From Piezodorus guildinii (taxonomy: Eukaryota > Arthropoda > Insecta > Hemiptera > Pentatomidae), in assembly GCA_023052935.1 (NCBI GenBank), contig CM041295.1:16864880-16928879 (forward strand): a stretch of 64,000 nucleotides of DNA, in the 5' to 3' direction. The position numbers and the translations under genes are program-made. Below are positions 10,107-20,696 of this stretch, piece after piece. Under the pieces are notes generated by a model. That model saw only the letters and a program-made list of their open reading frames with translations. It ran no database searches and was not told the origin of the DNA. Every line of letters starts with the position of its first letter. The stretch's first letter is position 1.

Positions 10107-11007
10107 TTGGGTTGCTTCACATGAAATGTCCGTTTTTATAGTTTCTGAAATACATGAAGGATTTTGCAGGTCTCTGTTGTTTTCTTCCGAATGTTTACAT
10201 ATTTTAAGTAAACAGTTACTAATCCTCTACCTTTGTATTATAAACATTAGCATCCCAATCAATTACCCAATTTTTAGTATACCTCCAAATACGAACATGG
10301 AAACACGCGATTTTCGAGTAATAATTTTGTATGAGTTTTAACTCGGCCATTCAGCAGCTGAGGCTGCTAGAAATATTTGCAAGGCGTTTGGGGAAGGGAG
10401 TGTTAATGAACGGACCATTCGTCGTTCGTTTTTCAGCTAGGGATACCGACTTGGAAAACTTGCCCCGAGGAAGCCTCCGTCCGTAATCGACAACGATGTC
10501 CTCAATTATACAGTAGAAGGAAACCCCTACCAAACAGTTAAAGGACTCTCAACACAACTAAATGCAAGTGCATCTACCGTTTCCAGACATTTAAAGTGTA
10601 TTGGGAAAGTAAAAAAGCTCGGTACATGGGTACCTCATGATATCACTGAGCGGCAGCAATTGAAACACCTTTAGATCTGCGTTGAAAGAACTGGGCTACG
10701 AAGTTCTTCCACACCCACCATATTCTCCCTACTTGTCTCCAACAGATTACCACCTGTTCAGGAATTTAAACAACTTTGTCAAACTAAAACTTTTTGAAAA
10801 TGAGGATCAAGTGGAAAGTGCGTTTTCAGATTTTGTTTCTCTGCAAAGCTCAGAGTTTTTCAGTTCGGGGATAAAGAAGTGTCACGTTGGGAACAATGTG
10901 TAGAAAAAGAAGGTAAATACTTCGGATAAAATTATTTTGTTTTCATATCGTATTTTTAATAAAAATCGTTTACCTTGACAACGGACATTTCATGTGACAC
11001 AACCCAA
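10107..11007 (+). mobile_element. mariner element with both inverted repeats, internally deleted
   Basis: Left end TTGGGTTGCTTCACATGAAA at 10107 and right end, read inverted, TTGGGTTGTGTCACATGAAA form TIRs of about 27 bp with two differences, flanked by TA dinucleotides (10105-10106, 11008-11009). That is the mariner/Tc1 TA target-site rule. At 901 bp it is shorter than the roughly 1.3 kb usual for mariner, which fits the internal loss in the transposase. Confidence 0.9.
10296..10915 (+). pseudogene. mariner transposase, broken
   Basis: The N-terminal helix-turn-helix region begins METRDFRVIILYEF (a stop follows) and continues LGHSAAEAARNICKAFGEGS and NERTIRRS. After frameshifts there is a VPHD-type linker and then the C-terminal part (10682-10903) with VLPHPPYSPYLSPTDYHLF. 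That carries the third catalytic Asp region of the D,D34D triad, followed by the usual C-terminal helix. The first two catalytic Asp regions are lost or scrambled. It cannot be active; it could still be mobilised in trans if its TIRs work. Confidence 0.85.
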
Positions 11008-11211
11008 TAATTAAATTTTTATGTCGTTTTTTAAAATGTATGTATATTCTTTCATTTGCATTGTAAATTTCTTGTGATTAACATTTTATTCATGTACATA
11101 TTTTTGTATTCAGTTTCTTGTCTAGTTTATTTGTTTGTTTTCTAAATTATCATTAAAGGCTACCTGTTAATGTATTACAATCATTCATTTATTTGTTAAA
11201 TTATTGAAAAC

Positions 11212-11583
11212 TTTTTTTTTTTTCAATTATGCCTTCCCATTTCGACTTCCGCCACAAGAGATCTGGCAGCCCAATACCACTCCGATCTGGATGGAGTCTC
11301 AGCTCTTATATTTTGTAATCGGGGGCATACTTCTAGATACGCTGCATCCATTTCACTATTTGCATGACACTCCGATCCGATGCAAGTGTTATGCGAGGTA
11401 GTCATGGCCGGTAATCATCATTCGGAACTGTGCAACAGCATCTTTTCTCTTCAAATCTAATGGTATCCGTTCTTCTTCTATAAGGAGTTCGGCCCAGTGC
11501 TTGTTGATCGAACTGAGCCTTTGGGAGTCCGTTAGTAGAGCATGGTATGCCCTCTTAACTTCATCCCTAGCTCTACGATAGGA
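11212..11583 (-). pseudogene. Non-LTR retrotransposon ORF C-terminal fragment with TSDs
   Basis: The minus strand encodes RRARDEVKRAYHALLTDSQ, then DAVAQFRMMITGHDYLA and, after a stop, EMDAAYLEVCPRLQNI and EWYWAARSL. This is the pol C-terminal region in which a TGHD box precedes a Cys/His cluster and MD..YL..C. The poly-T at 11212-11222 is the tail of the minus-strand insertion. A 14-bp direct repeat, AAATTATTGAAAAC, flanks it at 11198-11211 and 11584-11597. A 5'-truncated dead copy. Confidence 0.8.
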
Positions 11584-11597
11584 AAATTATTGAAAAC

Positions 11598-12183
11598 GTA
11601 ATTACGACATGCTTAAAATATTATTATTGCAATAAATAAATGAAAAAAAAAAACTTTTTTTTCTTTATTTAACGGTTCCCGCGTACGGGAGAATACTATT
11701 TATTCTATTATTTTAGCAGTGAGGCGTGGCCCTTCTGGGGCATAGAAAACTCAAGACACGTCCGTTTTTAGGGATTTAGGTTTATTTATTCGATAGTTCG
11801 CCCATAAGCCCTTTCTTTTTTCTGAATAATACCCTTCTGTGAAGGGAGGGAAAATCACAGAAACATTGGAAACGTGAAGCATTCGAAATGACTATCATTC
11901 ATGGAAAAGGTTCATATAAAATGTACAGAAACATTTAAGTGCCCGGTACTGATAACATAAAGTATTTACTAGCTGAAAGCTCCAAGCGCTCTCCAGCCCA
12001 TCAAATTTTCAAAGTTATATATACGACTTAAGCTTCCTTCTAGAAGAATAACATGCCTTGTTTTACCCTTTCTCTTGTAGCTCGGACTTTTGTAAGCATC
12101 AAATATGTTACAATATTCTCTTTATGGTTCTTATTTTCTGATTCATTACTAAAATCGATGTCTTTTACTAAGATCGAATCTAA
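11598..12183. other. Nothing recognised
   Basis: No domain, repeat or RNA feature that I can support. Confidence 0.4.
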
Positions 12184-12198
12184 TAAATAAATAAATAA

Positions 12199-12276
<78 letters not shown>

Positions 12277-12475
12277 TAAATGGCTATAAATAAAGGCTAT
12301 ACAGAAATATATATATATATATATATATATAGATAAATGGCTATAAATAAAGGCTATACAGAAATATAGCCTGTACCATTAACTATATACTCGTATATAT
12401 ATATATATATATATAATATATATATATATATATAATATATATATACGAGTATATAGTTAATGGTACAGGCTATTG
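12184..12475. repeat. (TA)n array with tandem and inverted units
   Basis: An ATAA run leads into (TA)n. A unit of about 43 bp containing AGATAAATGGCTATAAATAA occurs twice (from about 12274 and 12332). A perfect inverted repeat of at least 28 bp, starting AGCCTGTACCATTAACTATA at 12368 and returning at 12444-12471, encloses further (TA)n. The block could extrude as a long hairpin. Confidence 0.85.
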
Positions 12476-12837
12476 CAATGTCAGCTTACGACTCCCTTTT
12501 GGCGTGAGAATAATTGATTTATTCATTCTAGAAGTAACATAGTACGTAATAAGAATAGTTATTATTTTAGCTGTCATTTTTCAATAAAGTTCTTTTTAAA
12601 AAGTGATTTAATGTTGGAAATTATTTAATTATATATAAGGCAAGCCCGTGAGTGGGAAAGGATCTCACCTGCGGCAATTCAAAAAAGTACAATAACAAAT
12701 AGTAACACAATACACCATGAGAACTAATGTAAAACAAAAAAATTAACAGTATTATAAAATGATATTTCATACCAAAATTATCATTTTATACAATATCACT
12801 TTTTATATTGAGGATGTATAGTCGACTGTAGAAACTA
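12476..12837. other. Nothing recognised
   Basis: AT-rich with no supported feature. Confidence 0.4.
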
Positions 12838-13906
12838 TTATAGGTGGAATAATCAGGAGTCAGTCTTTTTTTCTAAATATTTTAATTTTGCCGACGCACA
12901 GTGGACAATATGACCTATTTAGGTGGACAAAATTCTGAAACTTGTCTATATATAACCTTTGGGATCCCAGAATACGAAAAAAAATATTTTTAAAAAATAT
13001 AAGAAAACTTTTTAAAAACTAATTAATTTTTTGACACGATGGCGAGCGCACGTTGGTCAAATATCAAATTTATTTGCTAAAATTTAAAACTTCCTTAAAT
13101 TTTACATTTTAAGTAGCAGGATACGGGAAAAATAATACAAAAAATCTAATTATGGCTCGGAGTTGCTAAAACCTGCTAATATATGTATTTTATATGATTT
13201 AGGAAATTCTTGAAATTATAGATAGTAAAACTGTTGATTCGGAGTGTTGTGTCTGAAAAAAATTATTTATCACCCAAAACGCAAAAAATCCCAAAAATTC
13301 TTTGTAATATCTAAAGACTAGAAAGATTGGTAAAACAAATCCTACGAACAAATCCTGGGGGTAACTTGGGGGTTATATAGTTTTTCGTTATTGAATAGGG
13401 GCATACATTTACAAATGTCTAAATTAACTCTACAGGTGAGGTTTCAACGTATATTCAACAATGAATTTGGAAATATAATGTCTTACCTGTCTTTACAATG
13501 GCCATTGTTAAATAAAAGCAAAATGACTTTGCTCTAAATACACCTTGAACACAATAAATCACCATCGAATAAAGTTAATCCCACTGCCGGTTATTAGGCA
13601 CTTGTGTGAACATGATTGATTCATTCATTTACTATTTATTTGTAAACACGGTATGGCGGGAAATAATAGTATTAAGGGTCTTGCCAGCTAATAATAAAAA
13701 GGTGAAGCACTGAAAAATTCCGAACTGTTTACTTGACTTTTGTTCACCTAAATTGGGGATTTAGCCCACTGTGCGACGTTTCGGCTCAAGCTTGTGAGCC
13801 ACCAACAGGGCATTACTGACCCTTGTCCAAGCATAAACTCAAACGTCGGCAAAATTAAAATATTTAAAAAAAAAAAGACTCCTTATTATTCCACCTATAT
13901 CACTTT
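12838..13906. mobile_element. Unclassified PLE-like unit with inverted termini
   Basis: The left end TATAGGTGGAATAATCAGGA (12838) is repeated inverted at the right end (about 13840-13906). A second inverted pair follows inside it (ACGCACAGTGG at about 12894 against its complement near 13768). The right arm holds an extra segment of about 60 bp with a hammerhead-like block (13774-13810). The same right-end sequence follows the PLE hammerhead-like motif at 22990-23085. The interior (12946-13720) has no open frame I recognise. Confidence 0.55.
13774..13810 (-). ncRNA. Degenerate hammerhead-like motif
   Basis: The minus strand reads CTGTTGG, then GGCTC, a loop, GAGCC and GAAAC. Helix II is intact but the CTGATGA core is mutated. 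Confidence 0.4.
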
Positions 13907-14040
13907 TTGTTTCCATGTTTTATTCCATTTATCTTATTGTTTTATTGTTAACGTATTATTATTTTTTCTCATATTGTATTGGTTGTTATATCGTTTTTTC
14001 TTAGCCTTGATGTAGGCCAGCGGCACACAAATATAATACC
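13895..14040 (+). mobile_element. PLE terminus, decayed
   Basis: A T-rich leader, then CTTAGCCTTGATGTAGGCC and CACACAAATA, matching the ends at 8513-8688 and 63090-63235. The ribozyme-like core is lost. Confidence 0.45.
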
Positions 14041-14739
14041 TTTTCCTTATTAGTATGATTTCTTGATGACCGCATTTTTTGCTATTCGACTTTAAACAAT
14101 TTAGCGGGTAAGTAATAGTTATGTAATTTGCTCAAAAGTTTTTTTTTTCCATTAATTAAATATGACAATTAATTTTAATAATAAAACACTGTTGCCATGG
14201 CATTTCTTCTTCACTTCCACGTATGAACAGGATTGGTTGGATATGTAAAAAAATAATAAAAATAAATAAAACCTTATTTGTTTATTGCCACGAGGCATTC
14301 TCGATTCAGAGTATCAAGCCCTATCAAAAGAAATTGTTCCTCGAATATCTGGAACACAATGTACCCGTGCTTCCAAGAGCTTGGGTACAAACACCACAAA
14401 GGTTGCTTGCAACTATTTATATAAAATACCTAATCAATGGCGACATTGAAACAGGAAGAAAATCTTCTTATGGTTTCCAGGTAGCCCTAGAGGAAAGCCC
14501 TTTATGGGGCAAACCGATCTTAAAGGTACCCCCCGCCCCGAGTTTTATAGTTGTCAATAGGGACATAAAACCATAGGCAAGGGCAAATGGGCCCTAGGAC
14601 ATTTATTGCTCTTGCTGCCTAGAATAAATCGAATAACCTTTTCAAACTAAAAATGTTTTCTTTGATGTTATCCTTTGAGGGAAACCAAACTGTGTAGTAC
14701 CTAATACAATAGTAAATATAATAAAGTTTATAAATAAAA
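14041..14739. other. No supported feature
   Basis: It contains a plus-strand open frame, 14223-14576 (117 codons), without a recognisable domain, start context or neighbours that would make it a gene. Confidence 0.4.
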
Positions 14740-14790
14740 AATAAAATTTGGTGTGGGCAAACACGACTTTGCCTTATCATGGCTGTTCAA
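14740..14790 (-). repeat. RepC 3' end, inverted
   Basis: AAATTTGGTGTGGGCAAACA is the complement of the RepC terminus with CGTGTGTTGCCCGCACCAGA. It pairs with the RepC start found inverted at 15880-16022; the intervening sequence is replaced by RepD and the SINE. Confidence 0.55.
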
Positions 14791-14924
14791 TCAATTTCAG
14801 AACTACTAGTGACCAGCCCCTGCTTCTCACGGGTGCGATTTGAATGAGGTGTCATTTATGTTAAAAAAGCTTTATCTGACCGATTTAGAGTTTATCGATT
14901 TGGGAGTTTCAGTTCATCGTTACC

Positions 14925-15680
14925 TAGTGCAATTAGCAAGAAAATATGTTTATTTAATAATGTCTAGTCATTATTATTATATAAAGGGGAGCCCGTGGCT
15001 GAGAGGCTAGCGCGCTAGTCTTTCATACTACAGGTTCTGAGTTCAAATCCCAGTCCCGGCGGGGCTTTTATAAGGATGTAAAATATGGGTATTCACTTAC
15101 AACCTCTCCCCCGGGTATGTGAGACCCGTCAGTCAAAGGGTGGCCACTCACAAAATTAGTCGTAGGGAATAATGACCTTACACTAAAAAAAAAAAAAAAA
15201 AATGCATCGTGAAACGTGGGTGTGAACTTGCAGGGGTTTACACCGCGAGGGCTAGGGCTTACACGGCCTGTCGCGCCACTGGAAAAAAAAAAAAAGTCAT
15301 TATTATATTTAATAGTCGGCAGAAATGAAAACAAAAATTGAAATCGGTTAAATTTATTCGTTTATTATTTTAACGAAAATTATAACGGACATTTTTATTA
15401 TCCAATATGAAGAAAATTCATTGCTATGTATGTATTCAAAAACTGCAGAAATAACTAAGGTTCGTATTCTATTAGGTTTAGAACTATTTAATATTTCAAA
15501 TAAACTAATATAAATACATTTTACAATTCCAATCGCAATTTAGTTTCCATAGGAATTTCATCTAGTTTACAGTGAAACATCTTTTTGTATGAAATATGCT
15601 TGAATTTAAATTAATTAATAACAATGTTAGTTTAAATATTTATAACAACTTACCATTTATGTTAACAACTTATTTACAAT
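14925..15680 (+). repeat. RepD copy, split by a SINE
   Basis: It shares AATCAGCAAGAAAATATGTT-like sequence and later TTTAGTTTCCAT and CAATGTTAGTTT blocks with 55990-56345 in the same order. Non-coding and unclassified. The SINE at 14982-15295 interrupts it. Confidence 0.5.
14982..15295 (+). mobile_element. tRNA-derived SINE with A and B boxes
   Basis: The head reads GGGAGCCCGTGGCTGAGAGG (A box TGGCTGAGAGGC at about 14996), and GAGTTCAAATCCC (B box) follows about 30 bp after it. This is the internal RNA polymerase III promoter of a tRNA. Two A-rich stretches follow, at 15185-15202 and 15283-15295, so the body may be dimeric. Nearly matching flanks, AGTCATTATTAT at 14966 and 15295, are the TSD. 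It interrupts RepD. SINEs of this type depend on a LINE partner; which one is not visible. Confidence 0.85.
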
Positions 15681-15879
15681 TCGATACGTAATACTATTTC
15701 AAAAATATTGCCTACGAAATGGAAGAATATAACTTGCACGATCCTGTACGACGTAGGCAATATTTTAAAGATTATAACCTATTTCCAATAACATATGTAA
15801 CTGTTGCTGTAATATATAGAGCGTATAGTTGTCTTAAATATAAAATTACAGTTTTGTACGAATTTTTCGTTTTCGTGCA

Positions 15880-16022
15880 TGACTTACCGCATACACACCT
15901 CTTTTGTGCGGGATTTGGTCATTTGGACTATGGGAACCTTAAAACATGTTTTTTTCCGGTGAAAACCGGAATTCGAAAATTTTCACGATCACAATACTTT
16001 CCGTTACTATATATATTTCATA
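15880..16022 (-). repeat. RepC 5' end, inverted
   Basis: The complement of the RepC start: CGGGATTTGGTCATTTGGAC, TTAAAACATG and TTTTCACGATCACAATACTT. It is interrupted at 16023 by a Tigger insertion and resumes at 18578 (TATAGGTTAGTGAAAG). Confidence 0.75.
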
Positions 16023-16339
16023 TACAGTAAACCCTCTTTTTAACGAACACGGTTATAACGAACAGCCGTTTATAACGAACTATCGTTGCGGTCCCCTGAA
16101 AAATAAATAGAAAACAATGCTTTCTCCTCGTTTATAACGAACTATTCTCTTGTAACAAACTACTTTTGTGGACCTCAGAATTGAATTTGTTCGGTTCTTA
16201 CGAAACATGAAGAAGAAGAAAAAAACGATACGCCTTAATTCCCGGTAAAGTGCGGCACCTTTTCGTCCAAATCCTTCTTACTTCTCCCATCATTTCAGCT
16301 GAATTCTGTGATCCACGGTCTGGTGACAGCTTCTAGCTT

Positions 16340-16340
<1 letters not shown>

Positions 16341-16388
<48 letters not shown>

Positions 16389-17740
16389 TACAATTTGTCA
16401 TAATAGACATTAATAATAGTGCTACAGGATCTCATTCATACAATATAAACAAAAGGAAAGTCAAATTATATAAAATAAAATCAAAATAAATAAACGTATA
16501 CAATAACAAAATTTATAGACAAAATAAATACAAATAAATGAAGTTAACAAATAAATAAACAAAACATGTCACATTCATACCTATGAACAATATTTACAAT
16601 CAGCCCGGGAACCCCAGACGGGGCTTGTCCCCCCACTTGTGGAAGGACAAGCAGAGTCAAAAGGATCCCAGCGCCTCCCTCTCAGCCGCATCACTGGTGA
16701 GAGCCAGCGGAAGCTAAGTGAGGGCGCCACAGCCACAATCACACCGCACATGAGAGGAGAATCTGACCAGTGTCAGAACTCCAGGATAGATGTTTACAAT
16801 ATGTCTCGGGGCCACTGCCGTTTCAACCTTCTAGGAGGGTTGTATGGATGAGTGGAGGATAGCTGGATAGGGATTGTGCTAGAGGATTAGGATGATGAAT
16901 GAGGTTCTGGTGGAATTTGGAAAATTTAGATGGAATCAGGTCTGAAATAAATGGAACATTAAGGTCGTGGTGTAAGGTATAGTTGGAGACATAATAAGGA
17001 GCATTTACTATTGTTCGGAGGACTTTGGATTGAAAGGATTGAATGCGTTTGATGTTAAAACGTTTGGCTGTCCCCCATAGTTCAAGCCCGTAGGTCCACA
17101 TTGGTTTCAGTATTGTCTTGTAAAGTAATAATTTGTTGTCAACTGTAAGCTTAGATTTTCTGTTTAGTAGTCTGTATAACTGTCCGAATCGTCTGTTGAG
17201 TTCTTTTCGTTTAAGTCTTGTATGTGGGTTCCAGGTCAATCTTTTGTCTAGTAGTAAGCCAAGATACCGGACTGTGTCTGAGGAAGGAAGCGGTATGGAA
17301 TTGAAATGAACCATTGGACAGGATTTGCGTCGAAGGGTGAAGGTGACGTGGGTGCATTTGCTTTCATTAACCTTAATACGCCAAGCATTACACCAGTCCT
17401 CGATAAGACAAAGGTGTCTTTGCAGGATTAAGGATGCTATTTCAGGATCGGAATTGGATGATAGGATGGCGGTGTCATCTGCAAATGTTGCCAGAAAGGT
17501 GTCAGGATGAATAGGAATATCAGCAGTGTAAAGGATGTAGAGGACGGGTCCCAAGACGCTGCCTTGAGGAACACCGGCCTCAATGGGATAAAAGTTAGAA
17601 AATTCTACACCACAGCAAACTCGGAAGGAGCGGTTTGAGAGATAGGATCGTAGAATGAGGTATAGAGACTGGGGTAAATGCGTTTTAAGCTTGAAGAGTA
17701 ATCCGGTGTGCCATACCAGGTCAAAAGCTTGCGCTATGTC
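16341..17740 (-). mobile_element. Jockey-A copy nested in Tigger, with 9-bp TSD
   Basis: A 9-bp repeat, TCTAGCTTC, flanks it at 16332-16340 and 17741-17749. The T-run at 16342-16386 is its poly(A) tail on the minus strand. The copy is 5'-truncated inside the RT domain. Its 3' UTR contains a segment (about 16570-16790) also found at 59210-59340. Confidence 0.9.
16823..17740 (-). pseudogene. Jockey-type reverse transcriptase, C-terminal two thirds
   Basis: The minus-strand frame is open from the break at about 17740 to 16823 (243 codons counted from the first Met at 17554). In order it shows QAFDLVWH (the RT motif that carries a catalytic Asp), GVPQGSVLGPVLYIL, FADDTAIL (catalytic Asp pair), WRIKVNESKCTHV, VRYLGLLLDKRLTW, the thumb, LKPMWTYGLELWG, and the C-terminal IQSFQSKVLR. 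It has no endonuclease, ORF1 or promoter because of 5' truncation. The open frame suggests a fairly recent insertion. Confidence 0.9.
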
Positions 17741-17845
17741 TCTAGCTTCTAGTGTTTCAGTTTGTTATTGCTTTTATTACTTGCGTTTATTCAAGGTCAA
17801 GTCTTTTTCGCTTTTCGTTCGAAGTAGGCTTCTCCTCCGTGCACT

Positions 17846-18001
17846 ATGTCAAAGAGAAAATACACTGATTTAAATACAAAGTTGGTGATTCTCCAAGATT
17901 TTCATAAAAAAATTGAGCCGAAATCGTAAATTGTTGAAAAATACGGGATAACAAAATCTACTCTATCAACTATCTACTCCATTGCGTCCTCATCGGGATG
18001 T

Positions 18002-18080
<79 letters not shown>

Positions 18081-18380
18081 CATCGCCATGTTCTCTAGTG
18101 GTTCCGAGAAATGAAGGCTTGAAGAATACCCATTTCAGAACCTATCGTCCAGGAGAAATCTCGAGAAACAGCTGATGAATTGGGCATCTCAGACTTACAG
18201 TGCTCATCCGGCTGGCTTTGGCGCTTTAAAAAACGTTCTGGGATCCCATCACTGCTAGTTAGCGGCGAAGAAAATAAAGTAAACCAAAGCCACGTCAATA
18301 ATTGGCGAGAAAGGTTTTTGCCAGAGTACGCAAAATATGATGCAAGAAATGTTTTTAATATGGACAATGCTGGTGCATAG
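17846..18380 (+). pseudogene. Tigger/pogo transposase, N-terminal DNA-binding part only
   Basis: It starts MSKRKYTDLNTKLVILQDF, followed after a stop by IVEKYGITKSTLSTIYS: the first helix-turn-helix of the CENP-B type. After a poly-A expansion (18006-18076) comes the second one: PISEPIVQEKSRETADELG, SSGWLWRFKKRSGIPSLL, NVFNMDNAGA. The frame ends where the first catalytic Asp region should begin, so the DDE domain is wholly missing. DNA binding might be inferred from the fold, but stops and the A-run preclude a protein. Confidence 0.85.
18006..18076 (+). repeat. Poly(A) run of about 70 bp inside the Tigger ORF
   Basis: An uninterrupted A tract after GCAAAAA-type codons of the transposase, between the two CENP-B-like helices. 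It could be a slippage expansion of a lysine-coding run or the tail of a lost insertion. Confidence 0.9.
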
Positions 18381-18579
18381 TTTTAAATGCTTTTGTAGTT
18401 TTTAAATAAACATGTGCGTGAAATCGAATGCTGTATTGAAAATAACTTTTCTTAACCACCTCAACTTACACCAAGACATATATCTACATACAATATATTT
18501 TTCGGATATAACGAATTCTTGTATAACGAACAGAGAATTTTCAGTCCCTTGGAGTTCGTTATAACGAGAGTTTACTGTA

Positions 18580-19479
18580 TAGGTTAGTGAAAGTTAAAAT
18601 ATTATACGTCTTTATCGGTCGTGTTGCTCTCTAAATGTTTCTATGACACAATATGCAGATTAATTTCAAGATGTTTCAATAAGAAAATTCCAGGTGTTCC
18701 GTTATAGAGCGGGTGTATACCCTAACTGCTTACAGAGATGAACGTGTCTGGAGGTAAGAAAACGCCATTGAAACAAATCCCTATTCTTATACTAACATCC
18801 CATGCAGCATCTTGATTTAATTTTCGTAATCCCTAAACTCCGGGCAAATCCACGCTCTCCCCTCGATCCCATCATACGCCCTTGGAACCATCTCTTTATC
18901 CCCAAATCTTAATCCTAAAGTGTGGATATTATGATACTAAACTTCTCACTTTACTACGGCAACCCAAATATCAATTCGAAGATTAAAGGAAGGCTTTATA
19001 CCGCAAAAACATTCTCATTAAAAAAATCTATTAAGGGCATATTAATGCTTTCGGCAGACTTTTTTTTCTAAAATATTTAGTTTTCCAACGATATATAATG
19101 AAATTATGTTATCATTCTTATTCGCGAGGGAACAAATATTTCTATTTGTTCACTTCATTCGGTTATGATATTCTTTTATTCTTTATTCTTTTATTCAACG
19201 AAAAAAACAATGTCAATGTTAACACCTAGGAATGGTTAATTATTAGGTACTAATCAACAATAGTAAACATACTTTAGAATAATAAATTTTGAAAAAAATG
19301 ACTTTACACCCTTACAGTATTTTGATTAGAATATAACTTGCATGAAATTTAATCCTAATTGTTTTTGCATCAATATAGCGATTTTGATTAAATCGTTAGA
19401 GCTGTTTTATATAATATCGTAAAAAATTTCAAAGTGCATGTTAAAAAGTGGTTTCTGATCAGTCCATTCTCTTTAAATA
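18580..19479. other. Mostly unrecognised; RepC scrap near 19070
   Basis: About 19050-19110 contains TTTAGTTTTCCAACGATATA, the complement of the RepC GTTGGAAAGCTAAAGA block. The rest shows no supported feature. Confidence 0.4.
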
Positions 19480-19600
19480 GACGGTGTAATAAATACCCTT
19501 GGATTTGATAGACAGGATTTGAAGGTCGGAAGGGTATTATAGAGTTACGGATATGAGAAGGAAATGATAAATAAATGAACATCTGAAACACACACTTGCC
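19480..19600 (-). pseudogene. CR1/L2-like ORF2 C-terminal scrap
   Basis: The minus strand encodes FPSHIRNS and a frameshifted FKSRL-like end, corresponding to 50150-50260. Confidence 0.6.
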
Positions 19601-19609
19601 TATGTAAAA

Positions 19610-19935
19610 TATTTAAAATAAACTAAAGAACAAGCAAGAGACTCAAGAGATCTCAGCGATTTTATCTCAACCACATCGTAGTTATTGAAAGCCTGCGGAA
19701 GCTGAGTCAAAACGATAAGCTGCAATTATTGCTGACTAGTGTGGAGAATCAGGCCATTGCCAGAAGTCTAATGTACATATTTAAAACATATCTCTAGGCT
19801 ACTGCCGTTTCAGCGGTCGGGGAGGCTCGTGGTGATGGGTAAAACTGGAAAGAAATTGTGCTAAGGGATTAGGTTGGTGTGCTAGGTTCTGATGAAACTT
19901 GTGCAGGATAAGGTCTGAAATGAACAGAACATTAA
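19610..19935 (-). mobile_element. Jockey-A-like 3' region, decayed
   Basis: The block with GATCTCAGCG, GGAAGCTGAGTC, GGAGAATCAGGCCATTGCCA and CTACTGCCGTTTCA parallels the 3' UTR and last codons at 16660-16930. No frame remains. Confidence 0.65.
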
Positions 19936-19974
19936 GTTCATTTAATGTTTATTAAATTAATTAAAATATAAGTT

Positions 19975-20540
19975 TTAGTTAATTTTTAGATAAAGAAAAA
20001 AATGATAAGTGTTTTTAAACTAAAACAACGCGAATAATTATAAAAAAAGAGAAAAAAAATGGAAATTTTTATATAAATACGCCTATATCTTAGTTATTTT
20101 TAAGATATAGTATAAATTATGTGTAGAGTTTTAGAATCAGTAAAGCGAATGAAAAAAGGAAATGAAAAAAATTGAAATCTTGCCTATATATATATATATA
20201 TGCTGGTACCCCCGTTATTATCGGTGATAAAGAAAAAAATTATCAGTGTTTTTAATTAAAAAACTGCGAATAATTAAGAAAAAGAGAGAAAAGTTGAAAA
20301 ATGTTACCCAAAAATACGCCCATAACTCAGTTATTTTTGAAAATGGAGAAAAATATGTATAGTTTTAGAATTAGTAAAGCGCGGAAAATAAACGGAAAAA
20401 AAATATTAATCTATATTTAAGTCGCAAATTATAATAGACGTTATTCCATAAAACTCGGTTTATTATTGAAGATAGAGATAAATCGAAAAGATTTTTGAGA
20501 TCAAGAAATCGCTATGAGCGAAGAGAAAAAAATAATGTTA
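19975..20540. repeat. Diverged tandem duplication, period about 240 bp
   Basis: The blocks at about 19985-20165 and 20225-20400 share, in order, AAGTGTTTTTAAACTAAAAC-like, GCGAATAATTA, AAATACGCC, CTTAGTTATTTTT-like and GTTTTAGAATCAGTAAAGCG-like segments. A partial third unit may follow. No similarity to other repeats in the window. Confidence 0.55.
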
Positions 20541-20696
20541 AAAATATTAATCAACCCCCCCCCCAAAAAAATACCCCCTAAGAATGTGAGGGCTTAAGTT
20601 TCACAGTACGTAGAATTCGAATTACGAATTAGAAAAAAATCCATTTTTCCTAATTCATAAATTAATAAATAGCAAATGTAAAAAAATTTAAATATA

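Larger units (their letters stand above)
16025..18577 (+). mobile_element. Tigger/pogo DNA transposon, internally deleted
   Basis: The terminal inverted repeats start CAGTAAACCCTC at 16025 and end GAGAGTTTACTG at 18577, with further TATAACGAAC repeats inside both ends. TA dinucleotides flank it (16023-16024, 18578-18579), as expected for pogo/Tigger. Without the nested Jockey copy it is about 1.1 kb, less than half of a full Tigger. It sits inside an inverted RepC start. Confidence 0.9.

Noticed and set aside
14223..14576. 117-codon plus-strand open frame
   Set aside because: No recognisable domain, flanked by repeats, and its composition is like the surrounding DNA; not called as a gene.
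14990..15062. Functional tRNA gene
   Set aside because: A and B boxes are present but the acceptor stem does not close and the segment continues into a SINE body with TSDs.
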